Shown here in pieces: positions 16,513-24,787 of a DNA stretch of 64,000 bases (the stretch's first letter is position 1; every line of letters starts with the position of its first letter). The notes beneath the pieces are model-generated. The model ran no database searches. It had not been told where the DNA came from and saw only the letters and a program-made list of their open reading frames with translations. The DNA lies in NCBI GenBank assembly GCA_947258755.1, contig CAMYJO010000005.1, positions 1 to 64,000 on the forward strand, in the 5' to 3' direction. Origin of the DNA: an uncultured Gammaproteobacteria bacterium (GTDB lineage Bacteria > Pseudomonadota > Gammaproteobacteria > JAADHQ01). A program made the position numbers and the translations under genes.

Positions 16513-16992
16513 ATGAATAGAGTACAGAGCATCGTCCTACTGATAGGTCTTCTATCAGCCAGTTTACTGACACAAGCAGGATTAAAGCCCGGGCATACAG
16601 CCCCGCCATTCACCCTGAAGAGTCTTGATGGTCCAAACATTTCACTAGCAGAGCTGACAGCAAAGGGACATGTGATGCTGATATTCTGGGAGACAGAATG
16701 TGTTTACTGTTTCATGCATATCAAGGAGTTCAATGCATTACATGAACAATACAAGGACAAGGGCCTGACTATAACTGCTATCAATTTTCTCGGCGAACAT
16801 GAAGCCGCAGTCAGAGAATATGTCAGTAATCACCAGCTAAAATATCTGATGCTTAGCGAACGCGTGAAAAATATCGATGTCGCCAATAAATACAAGGTGA
16901 TAGGTTCTCCAACTATTGTTGTCGTGTCACCGCAGCGGAAAATCCTGTTTTACGGTCATAAGATCCCTGATATCGGCAACTGGATTAAATAA
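16513..16992 (+). CDS. TlpA-like periplasmic thiol-disulfide protein
   Basis: A 159-residue secreted thioredoxin-fold protein: signal peptide (about 1-22, ending TQA), then PPFTLKSLDG, the active site ETECVYCFMH (CxxC at about residues 56-59), and the cis-proline motif GSPTIVVV near 132-139. It belongs to the redoxin/TlpA/ResA group, which reduces or exchanges disulfides in the periplasm. It follows msrA by 58 bases; one attractive role is to recycle oxidised MsrA, but this is inference. The protein ends soon after the last strand, so it is short for the family. Confidence 0.82.
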   Translation: MNRVQSIVLLIGLLSASLLTQAGLKPGHTAPPFTLKSLDGPNISLAELTAKGHVMLIFWETECVYCFMHIKEFNALHEQYKDKGLTITAINFLGEHEAAVREYVSNHQLKYLMLSERVKNIDVANKYKVIGSPTIVVVSPQRKILFYGHKIPDIGNWIK

Positions 16993-17007
16993 ACCCCCGT
17001 TTACTGA

Positions 17008-18975
17008 TCAGATATCGACGCCATCATCCACGCTAGATTGCGGAATCGGTGGCATCCGCTCACGGATCCTTCTGACCGGTAGACCCAAACGTTTTTCATA
17101 GACTACTGAGTAGGCCAGAATATTACGCAAATAATTACGTGTTTCCTTGAACGGTATATTCTCAATCCAAACATCGACCGGCAAACTATTGGTCTTAGTT
17201 AGCCAGGACCTGACCCGCGACTTACCTGCATTATAAGCGGCGATCGCTAACACCGGGTGTTTCATTAATTCATGTTTGATATCGTTAAGATAATAGACGC
17301 CGAATTTAATATTGACTGATGGTTGATTTAGTTCTTTCAGATTAGATATCTTGACCTGTAACTGTCGCGCCACCTGTTTGGCAGTAGACGGCAATAGCTG
17401 CATCAAACCGCGCGCATTACTGGAAGACCTGGCGTTTTCCTGAAAAGCACTCTCTTGGCGTATGACAGCCAACGCCAGTGCGGTATCAATAATGGTACTG
17501 CGGGTATGCTCGTGGATCTCTGAAATATGTTTGAGTGGAAAACGCAACTGCAGATCATCCCATTCGGACAGCCCGGCCAATGTGACGATGGTTTGATTGT
17601 TCCAGCCCCACTGATAGGCTAACCAAGCCGCACTAGCCTTCTGTTTCGCCGTCAACTTAGAGGCTACTCTGTTCCACTCACGACGCGCCTCTGTAAAGCG
17701 TTTTAGTAACATTAATTCCCTGGCCCGGGCCATACCAGGATTATTGATTAGTGAGCTGACGAATTGTCTATCAAAATCCAGGTCCCTGTGCTTATAAGTA
17801 TAATCGACACCGACAACATCGGCCGCCAGAAAACCCTCATAACTTCTGTTGGCAGAAATACCCGTAAATATCTCCTTGGCTTTGTCAGCCTGCCTGAGTT
17901 CTGAATAGGCTCGTGCCAGCCAATATTGCCAGCGATCTTGTGCCTGAGTTCCCTGGCCGAGCTTATTGATATGAGTAAGCACCTGCTGCCAATCCTGGTG
18001 CCGCATTGCAGTCCTGATTTTCCACTTAAGGACACGTTCACTCAGGTACTTCTCTGGTACGCGCTGTAGCCATAAATCCGCTTGCGGATGAAATCTACGC
18101 GCCAGGCTAATCGCCAGTATTTGCTTGATTTTCCCGTCCAGCTTTTTCAGTCGCATATACCGCGGCAACCTCTCTGCGAACTCTATCGCCTGATCGGGGT
18201 AATACCAGGCCAACGCCGAAAACTTGAAATCTACCAGGTCTACGGCATCCGCATGCGCCAGTAAGGATTCCTGCAATAATAAGCGCGAGTCTTTATACAC
18301 ACGCAACCATACTTTCATTTGTTCACGTGATACAGCTGGAAGCTGGCTGAGTAATTGTCGTGCCAACTTGAGATTATTTTTTTTCAGGGAAAGCCAAATG
18401 CGCTTTCTAAGCATTTGCTCGGTGACCGGGTACTTCTTTTGCCAATCGTCGATCAATGTCTTGCATTCATTCGGCAATGAATAGCCTGTCATCCAGATTG
18501 ATTTTATTTTTTTAGATCGGTCGTAATTTTTCTTTGTTGCAATAAAGGCACGTTCTCGTAGACAGATCAGAGATTTTCTATTGGTTGCTTTATAATGGTT
18601 AAGAAAGTCCTGCCACTGCCCTTTCTCTGCCAAGGTTTTTAACCAGATGCTTCGTAGTCTAAATGACACCGGGGAATCATCGAATGCCTGTAAAAAACTC
18701 ACAATCTCCACTGCTCTGGCATCTTTGATACGCGCCTGTAAATCCATAAAACGCAGATACGGATACAGCGGGTAATCTCGTAACGCATTCAAGCTATCCC
18801 AGTATTGCATCCGGTCGCCGTCAGCTAATGCCTGCTCAGCCTGCTGGAATTGCTGTCTTTGTTGAATATAGATATCCGTCGTCGGAGAAGCGAATGACGA
18901 TGTGGTCATCAGAGAAAGTATCAATGTGGCGAAGATGCCGAGGTATTTCATGTTAGTAAATTCGAATTTTTTCAT
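17008..18975 (-). CDS. slt: Soluble lytic murein transglycosylase
   Basis: A 655-residue Slt70-type enzyme. A signal peptide (ends FASP near residue 29) is followed by a long helical superhelix (about 35-480) and a C-terminal lysozyme-like domain. The catalytic Glu lies in AVIRQESAFQ (about residue 508), followed by ARGLMQLLPSTAKQ and AYNAGKSRVRSWL. It cleaves peptidoglycan between MurNAc and GlcNAc to give 1,6-anhydro ends. Length matches the E. coli protein. An in-frame ATG at 18951 is an alternative start that also gives a good signal peptide; neither has a strong ribosome-binding site. It converges on the TlpA-like gene. Confidence 0.92.
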   Translation of the reverse strand: MKKFEFTNMKYLGIFATLILSLMTTSSFASPTTDIYIQQRQQFQQAEQALADGDRMQYWDSLNALRDYPLYPYLRFMDLQARIKDARAVEIVSFLQAFDDSPVSFRLRSIWLKTLAEKGQWQDFLNHYKATNRKSLICLRERAFIATKKNYDRSKKIKSIWMTGYSLPNECKTLIDDWQKKYPVTEQMLRKRIWLSLKKNNLKLARQLLSQLPAVSREQMKVWLRVYKDSRLLLQESLLAHADAVDLVDFKFSALAWYYPDQAIEFAERLPRYMRLKKLDGKIKQILAISLARRFHPQADLWLQRVPEKYLSERVLKWKIRTAMRHQDWQQVLTHINKLGQGTQAQDRWQYWLARAYSELRQADKAKEIFTGISANRSYEGFLAADVVGVDYTYKHRDLDFDRQFVSSLINNPGMARARELMLLKRFTEARREWNRVASKLTAKQKASAAWLAYQWGWNNQTIVTLAGLSEWDDLQLRFPLKHISEIHEHTRSTIIDTALALAVIRQESAFQENARSSSNARGLMQLLPSTAKQVARQLQVKISNLKELNQPSVNIKFGVYYLNDIKHELMKHPVLAIAAYNAGKSRVRSWLTKTNSLPVDVWIENIPFKETRNYLRNILAYSVVYEKRLGLPVRRIRERMPPIPQSSVDDGVDI

Positions 18976-19191
18976 GCTGACAAAACAATATTAAACATTG
19001 CGTAACACCTGCTAAACTGCCCACCCCTATTATAGACGCAAAGAGTGATAACAACCATCGCCATATCGGTTTATTTTATGGGTAAAATCAGGGATATAAA
19101 AACTGCCTGTGGACCTGTCTTAGATGAAGCCTATGGACCTGCGCAAGCAATACATTTATCTATCCGGCTCCATCAGGCTCATAGCGGCCGA

Positions 19192-19740
19192 TTATCGTGT
19201 GATCAGCTGCAGGAATTCCATCCTGGTACGATCATTATCACGAAATGAGCCCAACATCATCGATGATGTTGTCCATGAGTTTTGTTTTTGCACGCCTCGC
19301 ATCATCATACAAAAATGCTGCGCCTCGATCACGACACCGACTCCTGCTGCCCCGGTCACCTGCATAACGGCATCGGCGATCTGCTTAGTCAGCTGCTCCT
19401 GAATCTGTAATCTTCTAGAATACATGTCTGTAATTCTGGCTATTTTAGACAAGCCGATAACCTTGCCCTTAGGCAAATAGGCGACATGTGCCTTACCAAC
19501 AAAGGGAAGTAAATGATGCTCACACATGGAATAAAGCTCGATATCCTTAACGATGACCATTTCATCGTTATCAGATTCAAAGATAGCGCCGTTAACCACC
19601 TCGTCTAATGACTGGCTGTAGCCCTGCGTCAAAAACTCAAATGCCTTGGATGCACGTTGCGGGGTTTTTTTCAGGCCGTCTCGACTAATGTCTTCTCCAG
19701 CACTGGTAATCAGCGCCTCGTATAACTTGGCAGGATCCAT
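19192..19740 (-). CDS. folE: GTP cyclohydrolase I
   Basis: A 182-residue enzyme that converts GTP to dihydroneopterin triphosphate, the first step of folate and pterin synthesis. The zinc-binding motif MCEHHLLPF (about 71-79) and the second Cys in [11 protein letters not shown] (about 140-150) are intact, as are [13 protein letters not shown] and the C-terminal SFRDN. Family length is normal. It lies on the minus strand ahead of a glutaredoxin gene and is not obviously clustered with other folate genes. Confidence 0.96.
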   Translation of the reverse strand: MDPAKLYEALITSAGEDISRDGLKKTPQRASKAFEFLTQGYSQSLDEVVNGAIFESDNDEMVIVKDIELYSMCEHHLLPFVGKAHVAYLPKGKVIGLSKIARITDMYSRRLQIQEQLTKQIADAVMQVTGAAGVGVVIEAQHFCMMMRGVQKQNSWTTSSMMLGSFRDNDRTRMEFLQLITR

Positions 19741-19874
19741 TCTTCAAAGCCTTAATTCATTATAAAAAGGACTTATAACTGTGTCATAGCACTGCCATAT
19801 CGTCAAGTCCAACTCGATTAATTAAGTAGATATTTGCTGATTATACAATGTTTTACATTTATCTAGCGCAGGCT

Positions 19875-20129
19875 TTATTCAACCAGATCATCCAGCTCAC
19901 CATCCATGTGCATTTCCGTCAACTCTGAAAAACCGCCAATCCATTGACCTCTGACTAATATCTGTGGAACGGTGCGTGCATGCTCAGTCTTTTCGAGCAT
20001 TTCTTTCAACTCTTCGCGAGACAAGTCGACTCTGACTTCTTCATAGGGTATGTGCCATTTATTCAAAAGTGTCTTGGTTTTATCACAGATCGGACAAGTA
20101 CCAGTACTGTAAATTTTAACTTGCGACAT
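19875..20129 (-). CDS. grxC: Glutaredoxin (GrxC-like)
   Basis: An 84-residue dithiol glutaredoxin. The active site is CPICDKTK (residues 12-19), and the glutathione-binding TVPQI and GGFSEL segments are present. A CPIC active site in place of CPYC is a mild variant. It reduces protein disulfides and glutathione adducts in the cytoplasm. It stands between folE and a thioredoxin-HEAT gene, all on the minus strand with gaps of 70-135 bases. Confidence 0.92.
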   Translation of the reverse strand: MSQVKIYSTGTCPICDKTKTLLNKWHIPYEEVRVDLSREELKEMLEKTEHARTVPQILVRGQWIGGFSELTEMHMDGELDDLVE

Positions 20130-20200
20130 AGCTATTCACCCTTCATATGATTCGCGTATTATAGCACGTAACGCACAAATATTATCCACCCCCAGCAGCT

Positions 20201-20854
20201 TCACTGCAGATCATTTCCTAGCTCCAGCAAGCATTCTTGCGCGATCTCCCTGACCTGAGTGTCGCTGTCCTTCAACATGCCCTCGATCATAACCGCGCTT
20301 TCCTGTGCATGGGTCAACAGCAGGTAATGACACACATCGGCGCGTACCATCGCGTCCTGATGTTTACTCATTGCACTCAATTGCGGCAATACTTCTCTGA
20401 GTATAGGGCTGCCCTCAAAATGTTCAATGATAGCCCCAATACCAACGCGCACATTGATTTTTACACCCTCTTTAACGATCAAGGGCAGTAAGTCGCTCAG
20501 AGTGGACTCCCCCTCTTCCAAGCGCGTAATGGCATTGGATAATTTGCCATTCAATAACAGGTATTCGAGATAACTGCTTTGCGCTGTCTCTTGTGTTGCT
20601 ATCTCGATCCATCGATCCATCTCTGCCGGAGTTAACGCACTGTCAAATACCATGCCGTTGAGCTGCAACCAGGGAACAGAGCGCACATTATACGCCTGCG
20701 CCGTTTCCGGTGACTCCTCAATATTAATAACATCAAGCACAGCTAAACGTCCGTCCTGCAATCCTTTGTTGAGCAAGCCCTGCATGACATGACAATGCGG
20801 GCATTGAGAGGATATCAATAACAAGGCTTGTGGTCCGTTATTATGCTTCATCAA
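20201..20854 (-). CDS. Thioredoxin-fold protein with C-terminal HEAT-like repeats
   Basis: A 217-residue protein. The N-terminal 80 residues form a glutaredoxin/thioredoxin-like fold with an active site SSQCPHCHVMQ (CPHC at about 18-21) and the cis-proline segment RSVPWLQLNG. Residues 90-215 are helical with HEAT-like repeats (for example MVRADVCHYLLL and TQVREIAQECLLELG). Such chimeras occur in gammaproteobacteria but have no assigned substrate; the repeats would bind a partner protein. It is cytoplasmic, lacking a signal. An ATG one codon later is an equivalent start. Confidence 0.75.
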   Translation of the reverse strand: MMKHNNGPQALLLISSQCPHCHVMQGLLNKGLQDGRLAVLDVINIEESPETAQAYNVRSVPWLQLNGMVFDSALTPAEMDRWIEIATQETAQSSYLEYLLLNGKLSNAITRLEEGESTLSDLLPLIVKEGVKINVRVGIGAIIEHFEGSPILREVLPQLSAMSKHQDAMVRADVCHYLLLTHAQESAVMIEGMLKDSDTQVREIAQECLLELGNDLQ

Positions 20855-20940
20855 ATAACCTTTGATCTGTATATATAATGGCCGTGCGCACAGCTGTGGA
20901 TGCGCATTTGCTTACTGCAGCTTATTTTGCATTTACATAG

Positions 20941-21582
20941 TCATGTTTGCAACGGGCCCTCAGCAGAGAATATCCCCCAGTTCCATGTCTTCACTGCTTG
21001 CTTTCCAGATAGGGCATAAGTCTGCAAGCGTTGCTCAGGCAAATCAAGAATCATACAGGTATGATTGAATAATGTACTACCCGGATTGACCACAAAAACA
21101 TTGCCAATATATTCCGCAAAGACCTGATGAGTATGACCGACTATCAATATGTCATAATCAAAATATTCAAGTTGCTGCTGCCACCGGGCTTTTCGATCGG
21201 GATAAACCTGTCCTTGTGGATCCAGTAGTTTAATACCACCGCGCATTGCATCCGGGGGATGGGCATGGACGACATAGATACGCTTGCCCGCGATGCTTAA
21301 TTCCAGATGGTTTGGCAGGCTTGAAAAAAAAGACCTGATTTTTTCTTCGTCAACACCATAGTCGGTGTCCTCCAGGATAACATCATGATTACCTGCCACC
21401 ATCAGACAATCATGCTCTACCAACAAGTCAATAGTCTGGACCAGTTCGTCTTCGCCATAACCGCCAATATCACCCGCGCAGATGATATGTCCTACCTGCT
21501 CACGTTTAAAAATAGACAAGGCTTCCAGCAGCGGGGCGGTGGAGGAATGGGTGTCACTGATCAAGCCAATTCTTTCAGACAT
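20941..21582 (-). CDS. Metallophosphoesterase family protein
   Basis: A 213-residue calcineurin-like phosphoesterase with all metal motifs: ISDTHSS (D-x-H near 8-10), GDIGGYGED (near 38), GNHDV (near 65), VVHAHPP (near 104) and VGHTHQ (near 150). It resembles the YfcE/MJ0936 group of small cytoplasmic phosphodiesterases. The natural substrate is unknown. Confidence 0.85.
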   Translation of the reverse strand: MSERIGLISDTHSSTAPLLEALSIFKREQVGHIICAGDIGGYGEDELVQTIDLLVEHDCLMVAGNHDVILEDTDYGVDEEKIRSFFSSLPNHLELSIAGKRIYVVHAHPPDAMRGGIKLLDPQGQVYPDRKARWQQQLEYFDYDILIVGHTHQVFAEYIGNVFVVNPGSTLFNHTCMILDLPEQRLQTYALSGKQAVKTWNWGIFSAEGPLQT

Positions 21583-21976
21583 GACTGAACTCTATCGGTT
21601 GCAAAAAACTTGCGCTCATAATCCAAGCATACACGCTGAGCATGCCGGAGCACCAGATACCAACGCGCCGAAATTATTACTGAATTGACATCCAACAAGG
21701 ACAAACGCCCAGTCTTTAGAGGCCGGCTAATAACGACCTCATCCCTGCTTGATACTGTAAAGCCGAGTGATAAGCCTGATATCATGCTGCAGTCCACTGC
21801 CGGCCTCGGCCAGATAGGTGCTTTTACCGACCTAATCAAATAAATTGGCCATCAAATCCCCTCTAAGGGTATGATTTTAATAGCGACAACGACCTGACCA
21901 AGATGCAGCTCATGGGCTGCCAGTGTATAATCAAGGTGTGGACCAGTAACACGCAACAGAGCAATGAGATAATTTA
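21583..21976. other. Intergenic region, possible gene remnants
   Basis: About 390 bases between divergent genes. A minus-strand open frame (21561-21839) overlaps the start of the phosphoesterase and resembles nothing I know. A plus-strand frame ending at about 21843 is open for some 65 codons but lacks an ATG. I cannot support either as a gene; decayed coding sequence is possible. Confidence 0.3.
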
Positions 21977-22288
21977 ATGAAAAAACCTGAAACGTATGTA
22001 GGTATCAATAATGACCTTAATGGCGGCATGACAGCGATCGGCAAGATCATTCGTGATGCGTGGGTATTTGGCCTAATACCGGAAACCGAAACCTGTGAAG
22101 GCTGGAATCTGTCACGTTTCGATGCGCTACTGCACGAAGTGGACACTGAATGGGACAAGTATAGCTGCATGGTTAGTCATTTACCCGAAGAGTTAAGAGA
22201 ACGGCACCAGAGAATCCACGATGAAGGCATCGCCAGAGCCAAGGCAGCGGGCTGGGCCGGTGAATCTGAAACTAACAATGAGAGCTAA
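21977..22288 (+). CDS. Conserved hypothetical protein
   Basis: A 103-residue soluble protein without signal or membrane segments. The N-terminal half (GINNDLNGGMTAIGKIIRDA, then WVFGLIPETETCEGW) looks strongly constrained and reminds me of conserved proteins in sulfur-oxidising gammaproteobacteria with no function assigned. The C-terminal third is a charged helix. There is a single Cys near residue 40. Its TAA stop overlaps the ATG of a 38-codon frame (TAATG), suggesting a two-gene unit. Confidence 0.7.
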   Translation: MKKPETYVGINNDLNGGMTAIGKIIRDAWVFGLIPETETCEGWNLSRFDALLHEVDTEWDKYSCMVSHLPEELRERHQRIHDEGIARAKAAGWAGESETNNES

Positions 22289-22404
22289 TGTTGGCAGCAG
22301 CCTGGGATCACAAAGAAACCGATAAGGAGCTAGTATTGGGTGAGAAAATATCCGAACTTGAGCCTGACGAGGAATCTGACGTCATACCATTTCAGAAAAA
22401 ATAG
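22288..22404 (+). CDS. Small acidic protein, 38 residues, coupled to the preceding gene
   Basis: An ATG at 22288 overlaps the preceding stop by one base (TAATG), and the frame runs 38 codons to TAG at 22402-22404. The product (MLAAAWDHKETDKELVLGE to the end SDVIPFQKK) is charged and hydrophilic and has codon use like its neighbours. TAATG overlap is a common sign of translational re-initiation. I know no family for it. It could be an accessory peptide of the 103-residue protein, or a chance frame. Confidence 0.5.
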   Translation: MLAAAWDHKETDKELVLGEKISELEPDEESDVIPFQKK

Positions 22405-22440
22405 CCCCAGGTGCAATTCAACGACTGGCTACCGGTACAC

Positions 22441-23394
22441 TCATTCCGGCTCCTGATAAACACCATTTAGAAAATTACAGGGCTTACTACCCGCGGGATA
22501 CAACTGATTACGTTTAAGCCACGACACGCCAGTCATGGTTTGTACCTTAACAACCTTGCTTTTAACTTCTATCACCAGCCCACAATGAGAATCATCTCCT
22601 TCAGCAAGCTTGTCACGAAACTCTGCTGTACGTTGCATTAATAGTAAAGCTGCCGCCTCATCATGACTCTGTCGCTTTTGAGTCTGGGCGCGACTTTCTG
22701 ACTTAGCCTGGGCCTCTGCCTTTAGTTGCTGAAAACTCTTGCTAGACTGCCGCTTTTCTGTTGGGATATTTTTATAATTTCTGACGATCTCTTCATATAA
22801 CTGCCTGCCGCGCGACCGATCATAAGCAAACTCAACGATATTTGTAAGATCGGCATCGAGCCATTGAACCTGTTTGCTGGCATTAATTACTTTAAGATGT
22901 AAGGTAGGCCATGCATACCGGAAATCCTTATCAGAAAGATTTGCGCAGACACCCCCTGCTCTATCGTCTTTAATAGCAGCCATTCCAGACCATTTTCTAA
23001 CCGGATATGCCTTGTTACCGACATAGACATTCAGTCCAAAATCACTACTTGATGCTGACTTCAAAGAGCGGATAGCGGTTACATCCTTGAAATAGACTCG
23101 TTCTGACATTTGACTACCGCGGGTGATATCCTGACGCGGATTCTTCAGAAAGAATTCACAGCGCCCACCAACATCGACATACAATACCGGATATTTTTCC
23201 AGGCGAGTTTGTAGACTTGGACTTCCCTCTGTGTCAGTAATGACATTGACCTTGAGGTGTACATAGGCAACGATATCTTTACGACTGCCTGTAAATGACT
23301 CACCCGCCGCCGTGCTCACATCTAGCCAGGTGATCAAGCCTGTCGTTAACAATAACATGGCGATGGTGCCGGTTCGTCTCACGATCTCAATCAT
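22441..23394 (-). CDS. Hypothetical secreted protein
   Basis: A 317-residue protein with an N-terminal hydrophobic segment (about 10-29, ending STAAG), probably a signal peptide. Residues 35-180 are a beta-rich region with paired cysteines (GGRCEFFL, GGVCANL). A charged coiled-coil-like stretch rich in Gln, Ala, Lys and Ser spans about 205-265. A short C-terminal domain contains two more cysteines (HCGLVIEVKSK, KPCNFLNG). I do not recognise the family. It lies 51 bases downstream of glucokinase on the same strand, so they may be co-transcribed. Confidence 0.6.
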   Translation of the reverse strand: MIEIVRRTGTIAMLLLTTGLITWLDVSTAAGESFTGSRKDIVAYVHLKVNVITDTEGSPSLQTRLEKYPVLYVDVGGRCEFFLKNPRQDITRGSQMSERVYFKDVTAIRSLKSASSSDFGLNVYVGNKAYPVRKWSGMAAIKDDRAGGVCANLSDKDFRYAWPTLHLKVINASKQVQWLDADLTNIVEFAYDRSRGRQLYEEIVRNYKNIPTEKRQSSKSFQQLKAEAQAKSESRAQTQKRQSHDEAAALLLMQRTAEFRDKLAEGDDSHCGLVIEVKSKVVKVQTMTGVSWLKRNQLYPAGSKPCNFLNGVYQEPE

Positions 23395-23445
23395 CTTTAT
23401 CTATCCTTGTTATCCGTAATAACGGAATATCTGTTTGGCCTACTT

Positions 23446-24471
23446 TCATGCATTAATATGATGACGCCAAACCAGGTCCGGCTTATGCCTCAACATTGCA
23501 CACACAGCAGAGCCATATAATGCTGTTCTATCATTCAGGATAACCTTAACCGGAATATTTTCCAGCAAAGATTGCATACGGCCCTTGGCGCAAAAAGCAG
23601 TCATGAAGGCGCCACCTTTCAAGGCACCAAGAATCTTGGGGGCAATACCACCACCAATATATAGACCAGCGGTCGCCATGGTCTTCAATGCCAGATTGCC
23701 GGCCTCAACGCCGTATAAATGGACAAATAGCTCGAGTGCCTCGCGGCTGATTTCGTCCTGCCCCGTAAAAGCGGCCTGTGAAATTGCCGCAGCTGGATCA
23801 CCAGCACGCATAGCATCCTGTAATTCCATAGAAATATTCTGATGACGGTATTGACTCAGAAACTGATGCAAGGTAACCAGCCCCGGACCCGAAAGGACCC
23901 GCTCCCAGCTGGCATGCTGGTATCGTTCTAACAGGAAGTGCAATAAGGCCACCTCAAGTTCACTGCTGGGACTGAAACTCGCATGACCTCCTTCTGAGGC
24001 AAACGGATGATAATCCTCACCATCATAATACATGCCCGCCTCACCAAGTCCTGTACCTGCTGCGATAATGGCCGAGTTCCCCGTTTTGTCAGGTACGCCC
24101 TCATTGAGACTATAAAAATCATGCTCCTGCAAACTGCGTATACCCCAGGCATTGGCCTCAAGATCGTTGATCAACACGACTTGCCGCAGCTTAAATTGCT
24201 CAGCGATATTAGTGGCACTGACGAACCATGGCAGATTAGTTGCATCCACAGCGTTATTCCTAACTGGTCCGGCAATGCCAAAGCCTGCCACATCCAGCAG
24301 AAAATCATGGGTCGACAGAAAATCATCAATAATGGTATTGAGAGATGCATACTGCTGACTTGGGTATTCAGCTTCTGCCAGGGTCTGCAGTAATGTGCCT
24401 GATACTGCATACACTGCCAGCCTGGTTTTAGTACCGCCGATATCACCTGAAAGCACATGTGTTGTTGTCAT
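23446..24471 (-). CDS. glk: Glucokinase
   Basis: A 341-residue ATP-dependent glucokinase of the Glk (not ROK) type. The phosphate-binding motif GDIGGTKTRLAVY is at residues 6-18; LPWF, INDLEANAWG, AAGTGLGEA and the SEGGHASFSP sugar-binding segment follow; YIGGGIAPK is near 268. It phosphorylates glucose to glucose-6-phosphate. The ATG at 24471 is preferred because GGATGAGA lies just upstream; an ATG four codons earlier is possible. Confidence 0.9.
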   Translation of the reverse strand: MTTTHVLSGDIGGTKTRLAVYAVSGTLLQTLAEAEYPSQQYASLNTIIDDFLSTHDFLLDVAGFGIAGPVRNNAVDATNLPWFVSATNIAEQFKLRQVVLINDLEANAWGIRSLQEHDFYSLNEGVPDKTGNSAIIAAGTGLGEAGMYYDGEDYHPFASEGGHASFSPSSELEVALLHFLLERYQHASWERVLSGPGLVTLHQFLSQYRHQNISMELQDAMRAGDPAAAISQAAFTGQDEISREALELFVHLYGVEAGNLALKTMATAGLYIGGGIAPKILGALKGGAFMTAFCAKGRMQSLLENIPVKVILNDRTALYGSAVCAMLRHKPDLVWRHHINA

Positions 24472-24676
24472 TATCTCATCCATTACTCGACATGCCCTGA
24501 ATCCATACTCATTTAAAGTAGCTTTTTATCATGCGCATTACCAGCGCGCTCATCGCCAGCGGCATCGACACAAGCGATTAACACATCGTAGCAGGACAGT
24601 AGCAGAACACTCATTTCACCAACCACTACCCTTTTTTTATCAAGGTCTTATCTTAATTTTATAATATTGAAATTAC

Positions 24677-24701
24677 AAAAGAAAAGAAAAGAAAAGAAAA
24701 G
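24677..24701. repeat. AAAAG pentanucleotide repeat, five copies
   Basis: Five uninterrupted AAAAG units followed by AAAC, about 45 bases upstream of the -10 element of the diguanylate cyclase gene. Five-base units change length by slipped-strand pairing and would shift upstream element spacing by half a helical turn per unit. Confidence 0.85.
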
Positions 24702-24735
24702 AAACAAATGTTTACTTTTTCAGCACTTTTTATCC

Positions 24736-24753
24736 GTGTATATACACTATAAT
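24736..24753 (+). promoter_or_regulatory. Palindrome and -10 element upstream of diguanylate cyclase gene
   Basis: GTGTATATACAC (24736-24747) is a perfect 12-bp palindrome directly abutting TATAAT (24748-24753). A protein bound there would cover the promoter spacer. No good -35 box is seen 16-18 bases upstream (T-rich only), which suggests an activator or an extended spacer contact. Confidence 0.5.
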
Positions 24754-24787
24754 TCCTACTAAATCGCTCAACATTATATGGATTTAT

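Larger units (their letters stand above)
24472..24787. other. Divergent intergenic region with repeat and palindrome
   Basis: This region lies between glucokinase and the diguanylate cyclase gene. It contains the AAAAG repeat (24677-24701), the 12-bp palindrome (24736-24747) and a TATAAT -10 element (24748-24753). No gene is supported. Confidence 0.5.

Noticed and set aside
21561-21839. Minus-strand open frame of 92 codons upstream of the phosphoesterase
   Set aside because: It overlaps the phosphoesterase start, has no ribosome-binding site that I can see, and resembles no protein I know.
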